The notes beneath the pieces are model-generated. The model did no database searches. It saw only the letters and a program-made list of their open reading frames with translations, and was not told the DNA's origin. The position numbers were made by a program, and so were the translations under genes. From NCBI GenBank assembly GCA_031290955.1, contig JAISLJ010000181.1:1-21461 (forward strand): a stretch of 21,461 nucleotides of DNA, in the 5' to 3' direction. This DNA comes from Zoogloeaceae bacterium (lineage in GTDB: Bacteria > Pseudomonadota > Gammaproteobacteria > Burkholderiales > Rhodocyclaceae). Positions 5,517 to 17,232 of this stretch are shown in pieces (within the stretch, counting starts at the first letter, position 1; each line of letters opens with the position of its first letter).

Positions 5517-7457
5517 TCAGCGGGGCAGGAAGTGGATGCGGCGGAGTTCCACCAGGCGCTCGCCAACCAGTCGGCCTTCGATGAGTTCATAGCCCAACAG
5601 CGCGAAGATGCGGCCTTGCAGGAATAACGGTTGCGTGTTGCCGTACCAATCGGCGCAGGAGTGCTGGCAGTTGTCGTTTTCCCTGGGATCCGGGAGCGCG
5701 AAGAGAAAGCCCAGTTCGCGCAGTTGCCGGTCTGTGTCGCGCAAATAGATGATGCTGCCGGAACCGTTCGCGCGCGTGGCTTGTCCCTGGGGGGAGCCTG
5801 TGGTGAAGGGCAGGCCCAGGATGCCCTCGTTCCCGCTCCCGGCGGCAGGAACGAGGTCGCGGACGCGAATGTTGCTCCGCGCGGCGTTGGCCAGCCGGAG
5901 ATTGTCCGCAAGGCCAATGGCGAGCGTTTCCCCGTCGCTGGCGTTCCCGGCGATTTCCAGCCGGGTGAAATGCAGGTCATCCCCTTCCGCCCCGAGCAGC
6001 AGGGGCGCGTTCCCTGTGTGCTCGATGCGGTCGATGCCGTGCGGCAAGGCGCGTTGGGCAACCCGTTCCGGCTGCCGCCAATCGGCAACGTACACCACGT
6101 TCGACAAGGCTGCGCCCATTTCCAGCCAAGGGTTGCCCAGGGCATAGACGAGGAAATCCCCGATGTAACGGTTCTGGATTTCCTCGCCCCCTTCCGGCGT
6201 GGGCAGTGGCTGGTAGCGGGCGGTGCGGGCGTCGGCGAATGTGGCGAGCGGGAGGCGCAGGAGCGCGAGCGTCCCGGTTTCTGCTGCGCCTTCCGTTGTC
6301 GTCATGCGCAGCAGGACGTGCAGGAAGCCGTCGCGTGCCAGGAAGGAAAAGTGGTCGATGGGCGTCCCCTGCAATGCCAAGCCCTCCGGCTTCGCCCGCA
6401 TCGCAAAAGGCACACGAAAAAGCCATTGTCCTGCGGACGGCAATTGCCCTGCGGGCGGCTTTTGTTGTTCTGCGGATGGCGTTTGTTCTCCGGCGGATGG
6501 CAGTGGTTCCGTGGAGGCGTTGTTTGCCGTCTCTGGGCGTTCCGCATCTTCCGCGTCGTCTGGGTTGGAAGAAACATTGCCGTCCGCAGGACTCCAGAAA
6601 TATACGGCGTCGCTGGCGAGATGAAAGTCCTGGCTGGCGGGCGCGAGCACGCTGGTTGCGGCGCAATCCAGGTTGGCGGCGTGGATGTCGCACACCTGCA
6701 CGGTGTGTCGGGCCAGATGTGCTGGATCGGAATCTTCCCGCAGCCGGTATGCCGTGCTTGCCGCGATGGGCGCGAACACGGTGTTTTCCCCGACCCGGCG
6801 GAGCGCGGGACGAAGCGTGGCGGCTTCCGCGTGGAAATCGACGTTCGACTGCGTATAGAAGACGAGTTGTTCGCCGATCTGACGCACGGCCAGAGGCGTG
6901 TCGCGCAGGACGTGGGTTGACTGGTGGGCGATTCCGCCTTCCGCGTTGATCCGGAAGCGGACGATGGCCGTTCCCCCCAGGGCCACATCGTTCCCGATAA
7001 CCACTGCCGTGTCGCCGGAGACGAAGAGGCGCTCATAGGCGGTTCGCCCGGTGGCGTCCGGCGTACCCAGGTTTGTCACGTAGGCTGGTTCCAGGGCTTG
7101 CCCAGCAATCCGGATTGTATAGAGACGCCCGTGCCAGAGCAGGACGAGATGTGCCCCGGCAATGCCGGTGATCTCTCCGGCCTCCGCTTCCGCCAGCCGG
7201 ATTTGTGGTGCGCTGACTGCGCTTTCTGAAGCGGTTCCGGACGCAAGCCGTTCTTGCTGGACGGCAAACCATGCTTCCTGTTCCTCTGCCGAAACGAAGG
7301 CGACGAAGGCTTCCCCCTGCTGGCCTTCGCCGCCTCGTCCTGATTCGGAGGCGTTGGCGAACGCGGGTGGAATCGAGAGACTGCCTGAGAGAAGGAGAAG
7401 GCACAACAGAGCGGAACGGCGGATGGAGGACAAGGCGGAGCCAAAGGATTTGCGCAT
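5517..7457 (-). CDS. secreted beta-propeller-like protein of unknown function
   Basis: A 646-residue exported protein with a signal peptide ending at PPAFA (34). The mature part is almost all short beta-strand-like segments. Blocks such as AYVTNLGTPDATGRTAYERLFVSGDTAVVIG and EEIQNRYIGDFLVYALG resemble the bacterial 'Beta propeller domain' family (PF09826 type), judged by eye. A Pro/Glu/Ser-rich low-complexity loop at about 289-345 holds four imperfect PSAGEQ-like repeats. Cysteines occur in pairs (CDIHAANLDC; CQHSC), suggesting disulphides. The start at 7457 is chosen because the signal peptide then begins MRKSF. An in-frame ATG at 7517 overlaps the rpoC stop (TGATG) and would add 20 residues in front, making an odd signal peptide, but coupling to rpoC remains possible. 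The gene lies where rpsL would be expected. Function unknown; binding or scaffolding at the envelope is a guess. Confidence 0.7.
   Translation of the reverse strand: MRKSFGSALSSIRRSALLCLLLLSGSLSIPPAFANASESGRGGEGQQGEAFVAFVSAEEQEAWFAVQQERLASGTASESAVSAPQIRLAEAEAGEITGIAGAHLVLLWHGRLYTIRIAGQALEPAYVTNLGTPDATGRTAYERLFVSGDTAVVIGNDVALGGTAIVRFRINAEGGIAHQSTHVLRDTPLAVRQIGEQLVFYTQSNVDFHAEAATLRPALRRVGENTVFAPIAASTAYRLREDSDPAHLARHTVQVCDIHAANLDCAATSVLAPASQDFHLASDAVYFWSPADGNVSSNPDDAEDAERPETANNASTEPLPSAGEQTPSAEQQKPPAGQLPSAGQWLFRVPFAMRAKPEGLALQGTPIDHFSFLARDGFLHVLLRMTTTEGAAETGTLALLRLPLATFADARTARYQPLPTPEGGEEIQNRYIGDFLVYALGNPWLEMGAALSNVVYVADWRQPERVAQRALPHGIDRIEHTGNAPLLLGAEGDDLHFTRLEIAGNASDGETLAIGLADNLRLANAARSNIRVRDLVPAAGSGNEGILGLPFTTGSPQGQATRANGSGSIIYLRDTDRQLRELGFLFALPDPRENDNCQHSCADWYGNTQPLFLQGRIFALLGYELIEGRLVGERLVELRRIHFLPR
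6423..6500 (-). repeat. four imperfect 18-21-bp tandem repeats in the beta-propeller gene
   Basis: Four tandem units at 6423-6440, 6441-6458, 6459-6479 and 6480-6500 encode variations on PSAGEQ (PSAGEQT, PSAEQQK, PPAGQL, PSAGQW). The unit nearest 6428-6443 contains the 16-base dispersed repeat also found in zorA and at 6577-6592. This suggests the linker grew by duplication of that element. All units keep the reading frame. Confidence 0.7.
6577..6592. repeat. copy of the dispersed 16-bp repeat
   Basis: TTGCCGTCCGCAGGAC is the exact inverse complement of the copies at 3474-3489 and 6428-6443. It lies in the beta-propeller gene at SPADGN (about residue 288), just before the low-complexity linker. 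Confidence 0.75.
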
Positions 7458-7483
7458 AATTTCTCTGATGATAGCGCTCTTCT

Positions 7484-7506
7484 CCTCCACCAGACAGCAG
7501 TGGAGG
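7484..7506 (-). other. hairpin between rpoC and the beta-propeller gene
   Basis: CCTCCAC (7484-7490) and GTGGAGG (7500-7506) form a perfect 7-bp stem with a 9-base loop, ten bases after the rpoC stop. No run of T follows on the minus strand (AGAAGAGCGC), so it is not a standard Rho-independent terminator. It could be an mRNA-processing or 3'-protection element. Confidence 0.4.
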
Positions 7507-7516
7507 GAACCGTGCA

Positions 7517-11734
<4,218 letters not shown>

Positions 11735-11754
11735 GGGTTCTTCTCCCGCCCTGA

Positions 11755-14700
11755 TTAAAAACGTTCCAGATCGATGTCAATGGCCAGCGACCGGATTTCC
11801 TTCACCAGCACATTGAAGGATTCCGGCATGCCGGCATCGATCCTGTGCTCCCCCTTGACGATGTTCTCATAGACCTTGGTGCGGCCATTCACATCGTCGG
11901 ATTTCACGGTCAGCATTTCCTGCAACACATAGGAAGCGCCGTAGGCTTCCAGCGCCCAGACTTCCATTTCGCCGAAACGCTGACCGCCGAACTGCGCCTT
12001 GCCGCCCAGAGGCTGTTGTGTCACCAGGCTGTAGGGGCCGGTGGAACGGGCGTGCATCTTCTCGTCGACCAGGTGGTGCAGTTTCAGATAGTGCATGTAG
12101 CCAACGGTCACAGGCCGCTCGAACGGCTCGCCGGTGCGCCCGTCGATCAACTGCACCTGACCGCTGGCAGGCAAGCCCGCCAGTTCCAGCATGTACTTGA
12201 TTTCCTCTTCCTTCGCGCCGTCGAACACCGGCGTGGCAAAGGGAACACCCGCCTTCAGGTTTCCGGCCAGCGCCAGGATTTCCGCGTCGGAGAGGCTGTC
12301 CAGATTTTCCGGCTTGCCGCGTTTGTTGTAGACCTTCTCCAGAAACGCCCGCAGTTCCTTGACGCTGGCGGCCTTTTTCAACATGGCGCCGATCTTCTCA
12401 CCCAAGCCCTTGGCCGCCCAGCCCAGATGCACTTCGAGAATCTGCCCGACATTCATCCGCGAGGGCACGCCCAGCGGGTTCAGGACGATATCCACGGTGC
12501 GGCCATCGGCCATGTGCGGCATGTCCTCCACCGGCACGATGCGCGAGACCACGCCCTTGTTGCCGTGCCGTCCGGCCATCTTGTCGCCGGGTTGCAGGCG
12601 GCGCTTCACCGCCACATACACCTTGACCATCTTCTGCACGCCGGGCGGCAGTTCGTCGCCCTGGGTGAGCTTCTTCCGTTTCGCCTCGAAGGCTTCGTCG
12701 AAATCCTTGCGCGTCTGTTCCAGCGCCTCGCGGATCTGTTCCAGTTGCTGCGCAACATCGTCATCGCTCAGGCGGATGTCGAACCAATGGCGCGGGTGCT
12801 CCAGGCTTTCCAGATATTCCTTGCCGATGACCGTTCCCTTGGGGAGACGCTTCGGGCCGCCATTGGCTTCCTTGCCCAGAATCAGGCGCTCGACGCGCAG
12901 GAAGGCGTCGCGCTCCACGATGCGCATCTGGTCGGCGAGGTCGAGCTTGTAGGAACGCAGGTGGTCGTCGATGATGGATTGCGCCCGCTTGTCGCGCTCG
13001 ATGCCCTCACGGGTAAACACCTGCACGTCGATGACGGTGCCCGCGATGCCGGCGGGAACGCGCAGGGAGGTATCCTTCACGTCGGAAGCCTTCTCGCCGA
13101 AAATGGCGCGCAGCAGCTTTTCTTCCGGCGTGAGCGTGGTTTCGCCCTTGGGCGTCACCTTGCCGACCAGCACATCCCCGGCCTCCACTTCCGCGCCGAT
13201 GTAGACGATGCCCGATTCATCGAGCCGCGAGAGTTGCGCCTCACCCAGCGAGGCGATGTCGCGGGTGATTTCTTCGGAACCCAGCTTGGTGTCCCGCGCC
13301 ACCACGGGCAGTTCCTCGATGTGGATCGAGGTGTAGCGGTCATCGGCCACGACGCGCTCGGAGATGAGGATGGAATCTTCGTAGTTGTAGCCGTTCCAGG
13401 GCATGAAGGCGATCAGCATGTTCTGCCCCAGCGCCAGTTCGCCCTGGTCGGTGGAGGCGCCGTCGGCGACCACATCGCCCCGCTCGATCACATCCCCCAC
13501 CTTGACCACCGGTCGCTGGTTGATGTTGGTGTTCTGGTTGGAACGGGTGTAGCGCACGAGGTTGTAGATATCCACACCGACTTCACCGGGCTGGGTTTCG
13601 TGGTCATGCACGCGCACCACCACACGCCCGGCATCAACATAATCGACCAGCCCGCCACGCAGCGCCACCACGGCGGTGCCGGAATCGACCGCCACGGTGC
13701 GCTCGATGCCGGTGCCGACCAGCGGCTTTTCGGGACGCAGGCAGGGCACGGCCTGGCGCTGCATGTTGGCGCCCATCAGCGCCCGGTTGGCGTCGTCATG
13801 TTCGAGGAAGGGGATGAGCGAAGCGGCGACCGAGACGATCTGGCCGGGCGCCACGTCCATGTAATGCACACGCGCGGGTTCGGCAAGAATGGTCTCGCCT
13901 CTTTCGCGGCAGGTGACAAGGTCGTCCAGGAAGCGCCCGTCCTCGTCCAGCGTGGCATTGGCCTGGGCAATGACGAACTGGCCTTCCTCAATGGCGGAAA
14001 GATAGTCGATCTGGTCCGTGACCCGTCCCGCCTCCACCTTGCGATAGGCAGTCTCGATGAAGCCGTAGTGATTGACCCGCGCATAGAGGGCGAGCGAGTT
14101 GATGAGGCCGATGTTCGGGCCTTCCGGCGTTTCGATCGGGCAGACGCGACCATAGTGGGTCGGATGCACGTCGCGCACCTCGAAACCGGCGCGCTCGCGG
14201 GTCAGGCCGCCCGGCCCCAGCGCCGAAACACGGCGCTTGTGCGTGATTTCGGAGAGGGGATTCGTCTGGTCCATGAACTGCGAAAGCTGGCTGGAACCAA
14301 AGAACTCCTTGATCGCGGCGGAGATGGGCTTGGCGTTGATGAGGTCATGCGGCATCAGGTTTTCCGATTCCGCCTGGTTCAGACGTTCCTTCACCGCCCG
14401 CTCGACGCGCACCAGCCCGGCACGGAACTGGTTTTCCGCCAGTTCGCCGACCGAGCGCACACGGCGGTTGCCCAGGTGGTCGATGTCATCAATGTCGCCG
14501 CGACCATTCCTGAGTTCCACCAGCACCTTGATGACATCAATGATGTCCCGCGGCGAGAGCGTGAGCTGTTCACGCGCCTCCGCATTCGCGCCCACCTTCC
14601 GGAGTTTCTCGGCCAGCGCGCGCGCCTCCGCTTCCTTCAGGTTTTCGGCCACGGCGCGCGGCCCGAAGGAGAGGCGCGAGATGAGTTCCTGCGCCTGCGC

Positions 14701-16053
14701 ATGGGGCAGGCAGGCGGCCTCGGCGAAATTGCGGATCGCCGCCTCCGCGCGGGATTGCACACCTTTTACCATCACCTTGTGCTCGGTGACATCCTCGCGT
14801 CCCAGACGGCGGTTGAACTTCATGCGTCCAACGGCGGAAAGGTCGTAGCGTTCGTCGGAATAAAAGAGACTCTGGAAAAGGATTTCCACCGCCTCGTCGG
14901 TGGGCGGCTCGCCGGGGCGCATCATGCGATAGATGGCAATGCGGGCCGCCAGCCTGGAATTGGTCTCGTCGCCGCGCAGGGTTTGCGAGATGAAAGCGCC
15001 GCGATCCAGATCATTGGTGTAGAGGGTGCGAATCTCGCCGACATTGGCCGTGCGCAGCTTGTGCAGCAGCACTTCGCCGATCTCCTCGTTCGTCCGGGCG
15101 ATGACCTCGCCGGTTTCCTTGTCGATCACCGGCTCCGCAACCACCCGGCCCAAGATGAAATCATCGGGCACGGAAAGCTTGCCGAGATTGACCTTCTGCA
15201 TGTTGCGGATGTGCCCGACAGTGATGCGCTTGCCCTTGGCCACGATCACCGTGCCATCGGCGGCGGCAATGTCGAGACGGGCCGTCTCGCCGCGCAGGCG
15301 TTCGGGCAGCAGCGTGTATTCGATTTCCTCCTGCGTGATGCGGAAGGTATCGAACTCGAAGAACTCGGCCAAGATTTCCTCCGGCGTGAGGCCCAGCGCC
15401 ATCAGGAGCGTGGAGACCGGCATCTTGCGGCGACGGTCGACGCGGAAATAGAGGATGTCCTTGGGATCGAATTCGAAATCCAGCCAGGAGCCGCGGTAGG
15501 GAATGATGCGCGCCGAGAAAAGGAGCTTGCCGGAAGCGTGCGTCTTGCCCCGGTCATGCTCGAAGAAAATGCCCGGCGAGCGGTGCAGTTGCGAGACGAT
15601 CACGCGCTCGGTGCCGTTGATGACGAAAGAGCCATTGACGGTCATGAGCGGAATCTCGCCCATGTAGACTTCCTGCTCCCGGACTTCCTTGGTCTCGCCG
15701 GATGCTTCCTTGTCCAGGATCACGAGGCGCACCTTGGCCCGGAGCGATGAGGCGTAGGTCAGCCCGCGCTGGTGGCATTCCTTCACGTCGAAAGCGGGTT
15801 CCCCCAAGGTATAGCTCTGGAATTCAAGCCGCGCATTGCCGGAATTGGCGGTAATCGGGAAAATGGACGTGAAGGCCGCTTGCAAGCCCTGATTCTTCCG
15901 CTTCGCAACGGGCGTTTCCGCCTGGAGGAAATCGGAGAAGGATTGCAGTTGCGTAGACAGGAGGTAGGGTACCTCCAGCACATTCTTGCGCTTGGCAAAA
16001 CTCTTGCGGATACGCTTCTTCTCGGTGTAGGAATAGGAAGGGGTCGGACTCAT
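11755..16053 (-). CDS. rpoB: DNA-directed RNA polymerase subunit beta, with an extra inserted domain
   Basis: The 1432-residue beta subunit of RNA polymerase; E. coli RpoB has 1342. All core blocks are present, including DDIDHLGNRRVRSVGELAEN (522-541), GRVCPIETPEGPNIGLI (635-651), GDKMAGRHGNKGVVSRI and the C-terminal clamp piece LGGKAQFGGQRFGEMEVWAL. The rifampicin pocket (about 587-616) has the wild-type residues Asp595, His605 and Ser610, equivalent to E. coli 516, 526 and 531, so rifampicin sensitivity is expected. The unusual part is residues about 421-496, inserted between the conserved GRMKFNRRLGRED and LTLSPRDIIDV, where E. coli has only a short turn. This accounts for the extra length. 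The start has CGGAG seven bases upstream. A 243-base gap with a strong stem separates it from rplL. Confidence 0.98.
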   Translation of the reverse strand: MSPTPSYSYTEKKRIRKSFAKRKNVLEVPYLLSTQLQSFSDFLQAETPVAKRKNQGLQAAFTSIFPITANSGNARLEFQSYTLGEPAFDVKECHQRGLTYASSLRAKVRLVILDKEASGETKEVREQEVYMGEIPLMTVNGSFVINGTERVIVSQLHRSPGIFFEHDRGKTHASGKLLFSARIIPYRGSWLDFEFDPKDILYFRVDRRRKMPVSTLLMALGLTPEEILAEFFEFDTFRITQEEIEYTLLPERLRGETARLDIAAADGTVIVAKGKRITVGHIRNMQKVNLGKLSVPDDFILGRVVAEPVIDKETGEVIARTNEEIGEVLLHKLRTANVGEIRTLYTNDLDRGAFISQTLRGDETNSRLAARIAIYRMMRPGEPPTDEAVEILFQSLFYSDERYDLSAVGRMKFNRRLGREDVTEHKVMVKGVQSRAEAAIRNFAEAACLPHAQAQELISRLSFGPRAVAENLKEAEARALAEKLRKVGANAEAREQLTLSPRDIIDVIKVLVELRNGRGDIDDIDHLGNRRVRSVGELAENQFRAGLVRVERAVKERLNQAESENLMPHDLINAKPISAAIKEFFGSSQLSQFMDQTNPLSEITHKRRVSALGPGGLTRERAGFEVRDVHPTHYGRVCPIETPEGPNIGLINSLALYARVNHYGFIETAYRKVEAGRVTDQIDYLSAIEEGQFVIAQANATLDEDGRFLDDLVTCRERGETILAEPARVHYMDVAPGQIVSVAASLIPFLEHDDANRALMGANMQRQAVPCLRPEKPLVGTGIERTVAVDSGTAVVALRGGLVDYVDAGRVVVRVHDHETQPGEVGVDIYNLVRYTRSNQNTNINQRPVVKVGDVIERGDVVADGASTDQGELALGQNMLIAFMPWNGYNYEDSILISERVVADDRYTSIHIEELPVVARDTKLGSEEITRDIASLGEAQLSRLDESGIVYIGAEVEAGDVLVGKVTPKGETTLTPEEKLLRAIFGEKASDVKDTSLRVPAGIAGTVIDVQVFTREGIERDKRAQSIIDDHLRSYKLDLADQMRIVERDAFLRVERLILGKEANGGPKRLPKGTVIGKEYLESLEHPRHWFDIRLSDDDVAQQLEQIREALEQTRKDFDEAFEAKRKKLTQGDELPPGVQKMVKVYVAVKRRLQPGDKMAGRHGNKGVVSRIVPVEDMPHMADGRTVDIVLNPLGVPSRMNVGQILEVHLGWAAKGLGEKIGAMLKKAASVKELRAFLEKVYNKRGKPENLDSLSDAEILALAGNLKAGVPFATPVFDGAKEEEIKYMLELAGLPASGQVQLIDGRTGEPFERPVTVGYMHYLKLHHLVDEKMHARSTGPYSLVTQQPLGGKAQFGGQRFGEMEVWALEAYGASYVLQEMLTVKSDDVNGRTKVYENIVKGEHRIDAGMPESFNVLVKEIRSLAIDIDLERF
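14566..14793 (-). other. inserted domain of RpoB resembling the L7/L12 C-terminal domain
   Basis: Codons 421-496 of rpoB. The segment runs KVMVKGVQSRAEAAIRNFAE, then ACLPHAQAQELISRLSFGP, then RAVAENLKEAEARALAEKLR and KVGANAEARE. It follows the strand-helix-helix-strand-helix-strand order of the L7/L12 C-terminal domain. Against RplL from this window, residues 473-494 align without gaps to RplL 103-124, with 8 of 22 identical (AEA, L, L, GA and E in register). Residues 438-461 align with RplL 71-94 mainly in hydrophobic pattern, and three extra residues lie between the halves. Homology is probable but not proven. Relatives may share the insertion. Confidence 0.5.
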
Positions 16054-16154
16054 GAAATCGCTCCGGGATCATTCAGGACAGGACGGCGGGGCCGAAAAAC
16101 CGGGCCGGACAACAAACAGCACAAAAACAGCAGGGACAGCAAGAACGGGAAACG

Positions 16155-16211
16155 GGCAAACGCAAACCGACTCCTTCCGTATCCGGAAAGCCAAATCCGT
16201 TTGCGTTTGCC
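16155..16211 (-). promoter_or_regulatory. long hairpin between rplL and rpoB (likely attenuator or RNase III site)
   Basis: GGCAAACGCAAAC (16155-16167) and GTTTGCGTTTGCC (16199-16211) form a perfect 13-bp stem. A smaller stem, TTCCG (16175-16179) with CGGAA (16184-16188), sits in the loop. In E. coli the rplL-rpoB gap holds an attenuator and an RNase III processing site that lower rpoBC expression relative to the ribosomal genes; position and shape fit that role. No clear T run follows on the minus strand, so processing is more likely than simple termination. Confidence 0.6.
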
Positions 16212-16214
16212 AGA

Positions 16215-16226
16215 GCGTCATGACGC
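16215..16226. other. 12-bp perfect palindrome in the rplL-rpoB gap
   Basis: GCGTCATGACGC is self-complementary over 12 bases and lies three bases from the large hairpin arm ending at 16211. It could be a protein-binding site or a small extra stem in the mRNA. Nothing further can be read from it. Confidence 0.35.
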
Positions 16227-16296
16227 AAGGCCAGAAAAAGGAGGGAAAGCCCGCGCAGGCCAACAAGACTGTCGACCCGCGCGGAACAAGGCCGCC

Positions 16297-16671
16297 TTAC
16301 TTCAGTTCAACCTTGGCGCCGGCTTCTTCGAGTTGCTTCTTCAGCGTCTCGGCCTCGGCCTTGGCGATGCCTTCCTTCACCGGCTTGGGCGCCGCCTCCA
16401 CCAGGTCCTTGGCTTCCTTCAAGCCCAGTCCGGTGATGGCGCGCACAGCCTTGATGACCTCCACCTTCTTCTCGCCGATGGCGGCCAGCAGCACGGTGAA
16501 TTCCGTCTGCTCCTCCACTGCGGCGGCAGGCGCGCCAGCGCCAGGGGCTGCCACAGCAAGCGCAGCGGCGGAAACGCCAAATTTTTCCTCGAACGCCTTC
16601 ACGAGATCGTTCAGTTCCAGAACGCTCATCGCGCCGACGGCTTCAAGAATGTCTTCCTTGGAAATTGCCAT
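16297..16671 (-). CDS. rplL: 50S ribosomal protein L7/L12
   Basis: The 124-residue stalk protein that recruits translation factors to the ribosome. The N-terminal dimerisation and L10-binding helices (MAISKEDILEAVGAMSVLEL) are followed by an Ala/Pro/Gly-rich hinge (about 36-52). The C-terminal factor-binding domain (57-124) contains the hallmark GLGLKEAKDLVEAAPKPVKE (81-100). GGAG lies eight bases before the ATG. It follows rplJ by 60 bases, as usual. Its C-terminal domain is the closest match in this window to the insertion in RpoB. Confidence 0.98.
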   Translation of the reverse strand: MAISKEDILEAVGAMSVLELNDLVKAFEEKFGVSAAALAVAAPGAGAPAAAVEEQTEFTVLLAAIGEKKVEVIKAVRAITGLGLKEAKDLVEAAPKPVKEGIAKAEAETLKKQLEEAGAKVELK

Positions 16672-16731
16672 TTGTAATACTCCAGATTGGTTCAGAATGT
16701 TGCGAAAAGAGTTGGGAAACGCCGCGCGCCG

Positions 16732-17232
16732 TCATGCGGCGGCGGCTTCTTCGCGTTGCCTGGCGAGCGCGGCCAGCGCCCCGGCAAAGCCGGAAACCGG
16801 CGCTTGCATGACGCCCACGAGCCTTGCCAGCAGTTCCTCGCGGCCGGGGATGGAAGCCAGCGCCTGCACGCCCGCCTTGTCCAGCACCGTGCCGTTGTAG
16901 GCGCCCGCCTTGAGCGTGAGCTTGTCGTTCCCCTTGGCGAAATCGTGCAGCACCTTGGCCGAAGCCACCGGGTCGGCGGAAATGCCATAGAGCAAGGGGC
17001 CAACCATCTGCCCGGCCAGTTCGGCGAACGGCGTTCCCGCCACGGCGCGACGCGCCAGGGTGTTTTTCAGCACCCGCAGATACACGCCCGCTTCCCGCGC
17101 CTTTTTCCGCAGTTGGGTCAAGTCCCCCACCGCGATGCCGCGATACTCGGCGAGCGCGATGGTCTGCGCCTTGGCGATTTCCGCCGCCACTTCCGTCACA
17201 ACGGCCTTCTTGTCTTCGAGATTGAGACCCAC
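16732..17232 (-). CDS. rplJ: 50S ribosomal protein L10 (GTG start)
   Basis: The 166-residue base of the L7/L12 stalk; it binds 23S rRNA and carries L12 dimers on its C-terminal helix. Typical blocks are LNLEDKKAVVTEVAAEIAKA at the start, AEYRGIAVGDLTQLRKKARE, and RVLKNTLARRA. The start codon is GTG at 17232-17230, chosen because the strong site GGAGGAG stands seven bases upstream and the protein then begins like family members. L10 usually represses its own operon by binding the leader; the long, structured 252-base gap upstream fits this. Confidence 0.96.
   Translation of the reverse strand: MGLNLEDKKAVVTEVAAEIAKAQTIALAEYRGIAVGDLTQLRKKAREAGVYLRVLKNTLARRAVAGTPFAELAGQMVGPLLYGISADPVASAKVLHDFAKGNDKLTLKAGAYNGTVLDKAGVQALASIPGREELLARLVGVMQAPVSGFAGALAALARQREEAAAA

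Noticed and set aside
5411..6145. Upstream extension of the mlaD-like frame
   Set aside because: It overlaps the propeller gene in another frame and would put a long Arg/Ser/Pro-rich stretch before the membrane anchor; MCE proteins begin with the anchor, as at 5410.
6423..6500. Tandem repeats as a CRISPR array
   Set aside because: Units are 18-21 bases, adjacent without spacers, imperfect, and in frame within a coding sequence.
7484..7506. Hairpin after rpoC as a Rho-independent terminator
   Set aside because: The stem is real but no T run follows on the minus strand, so termination of the rpoBC transcript here is not supported.
11845..15750. Plus-strand open frame of 1301 codons opposite rpoB
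   Set aside because: Same reason: His/Gln/Asp-rich nonsense translation without domains, lying across the unmistakable rpoB gene.
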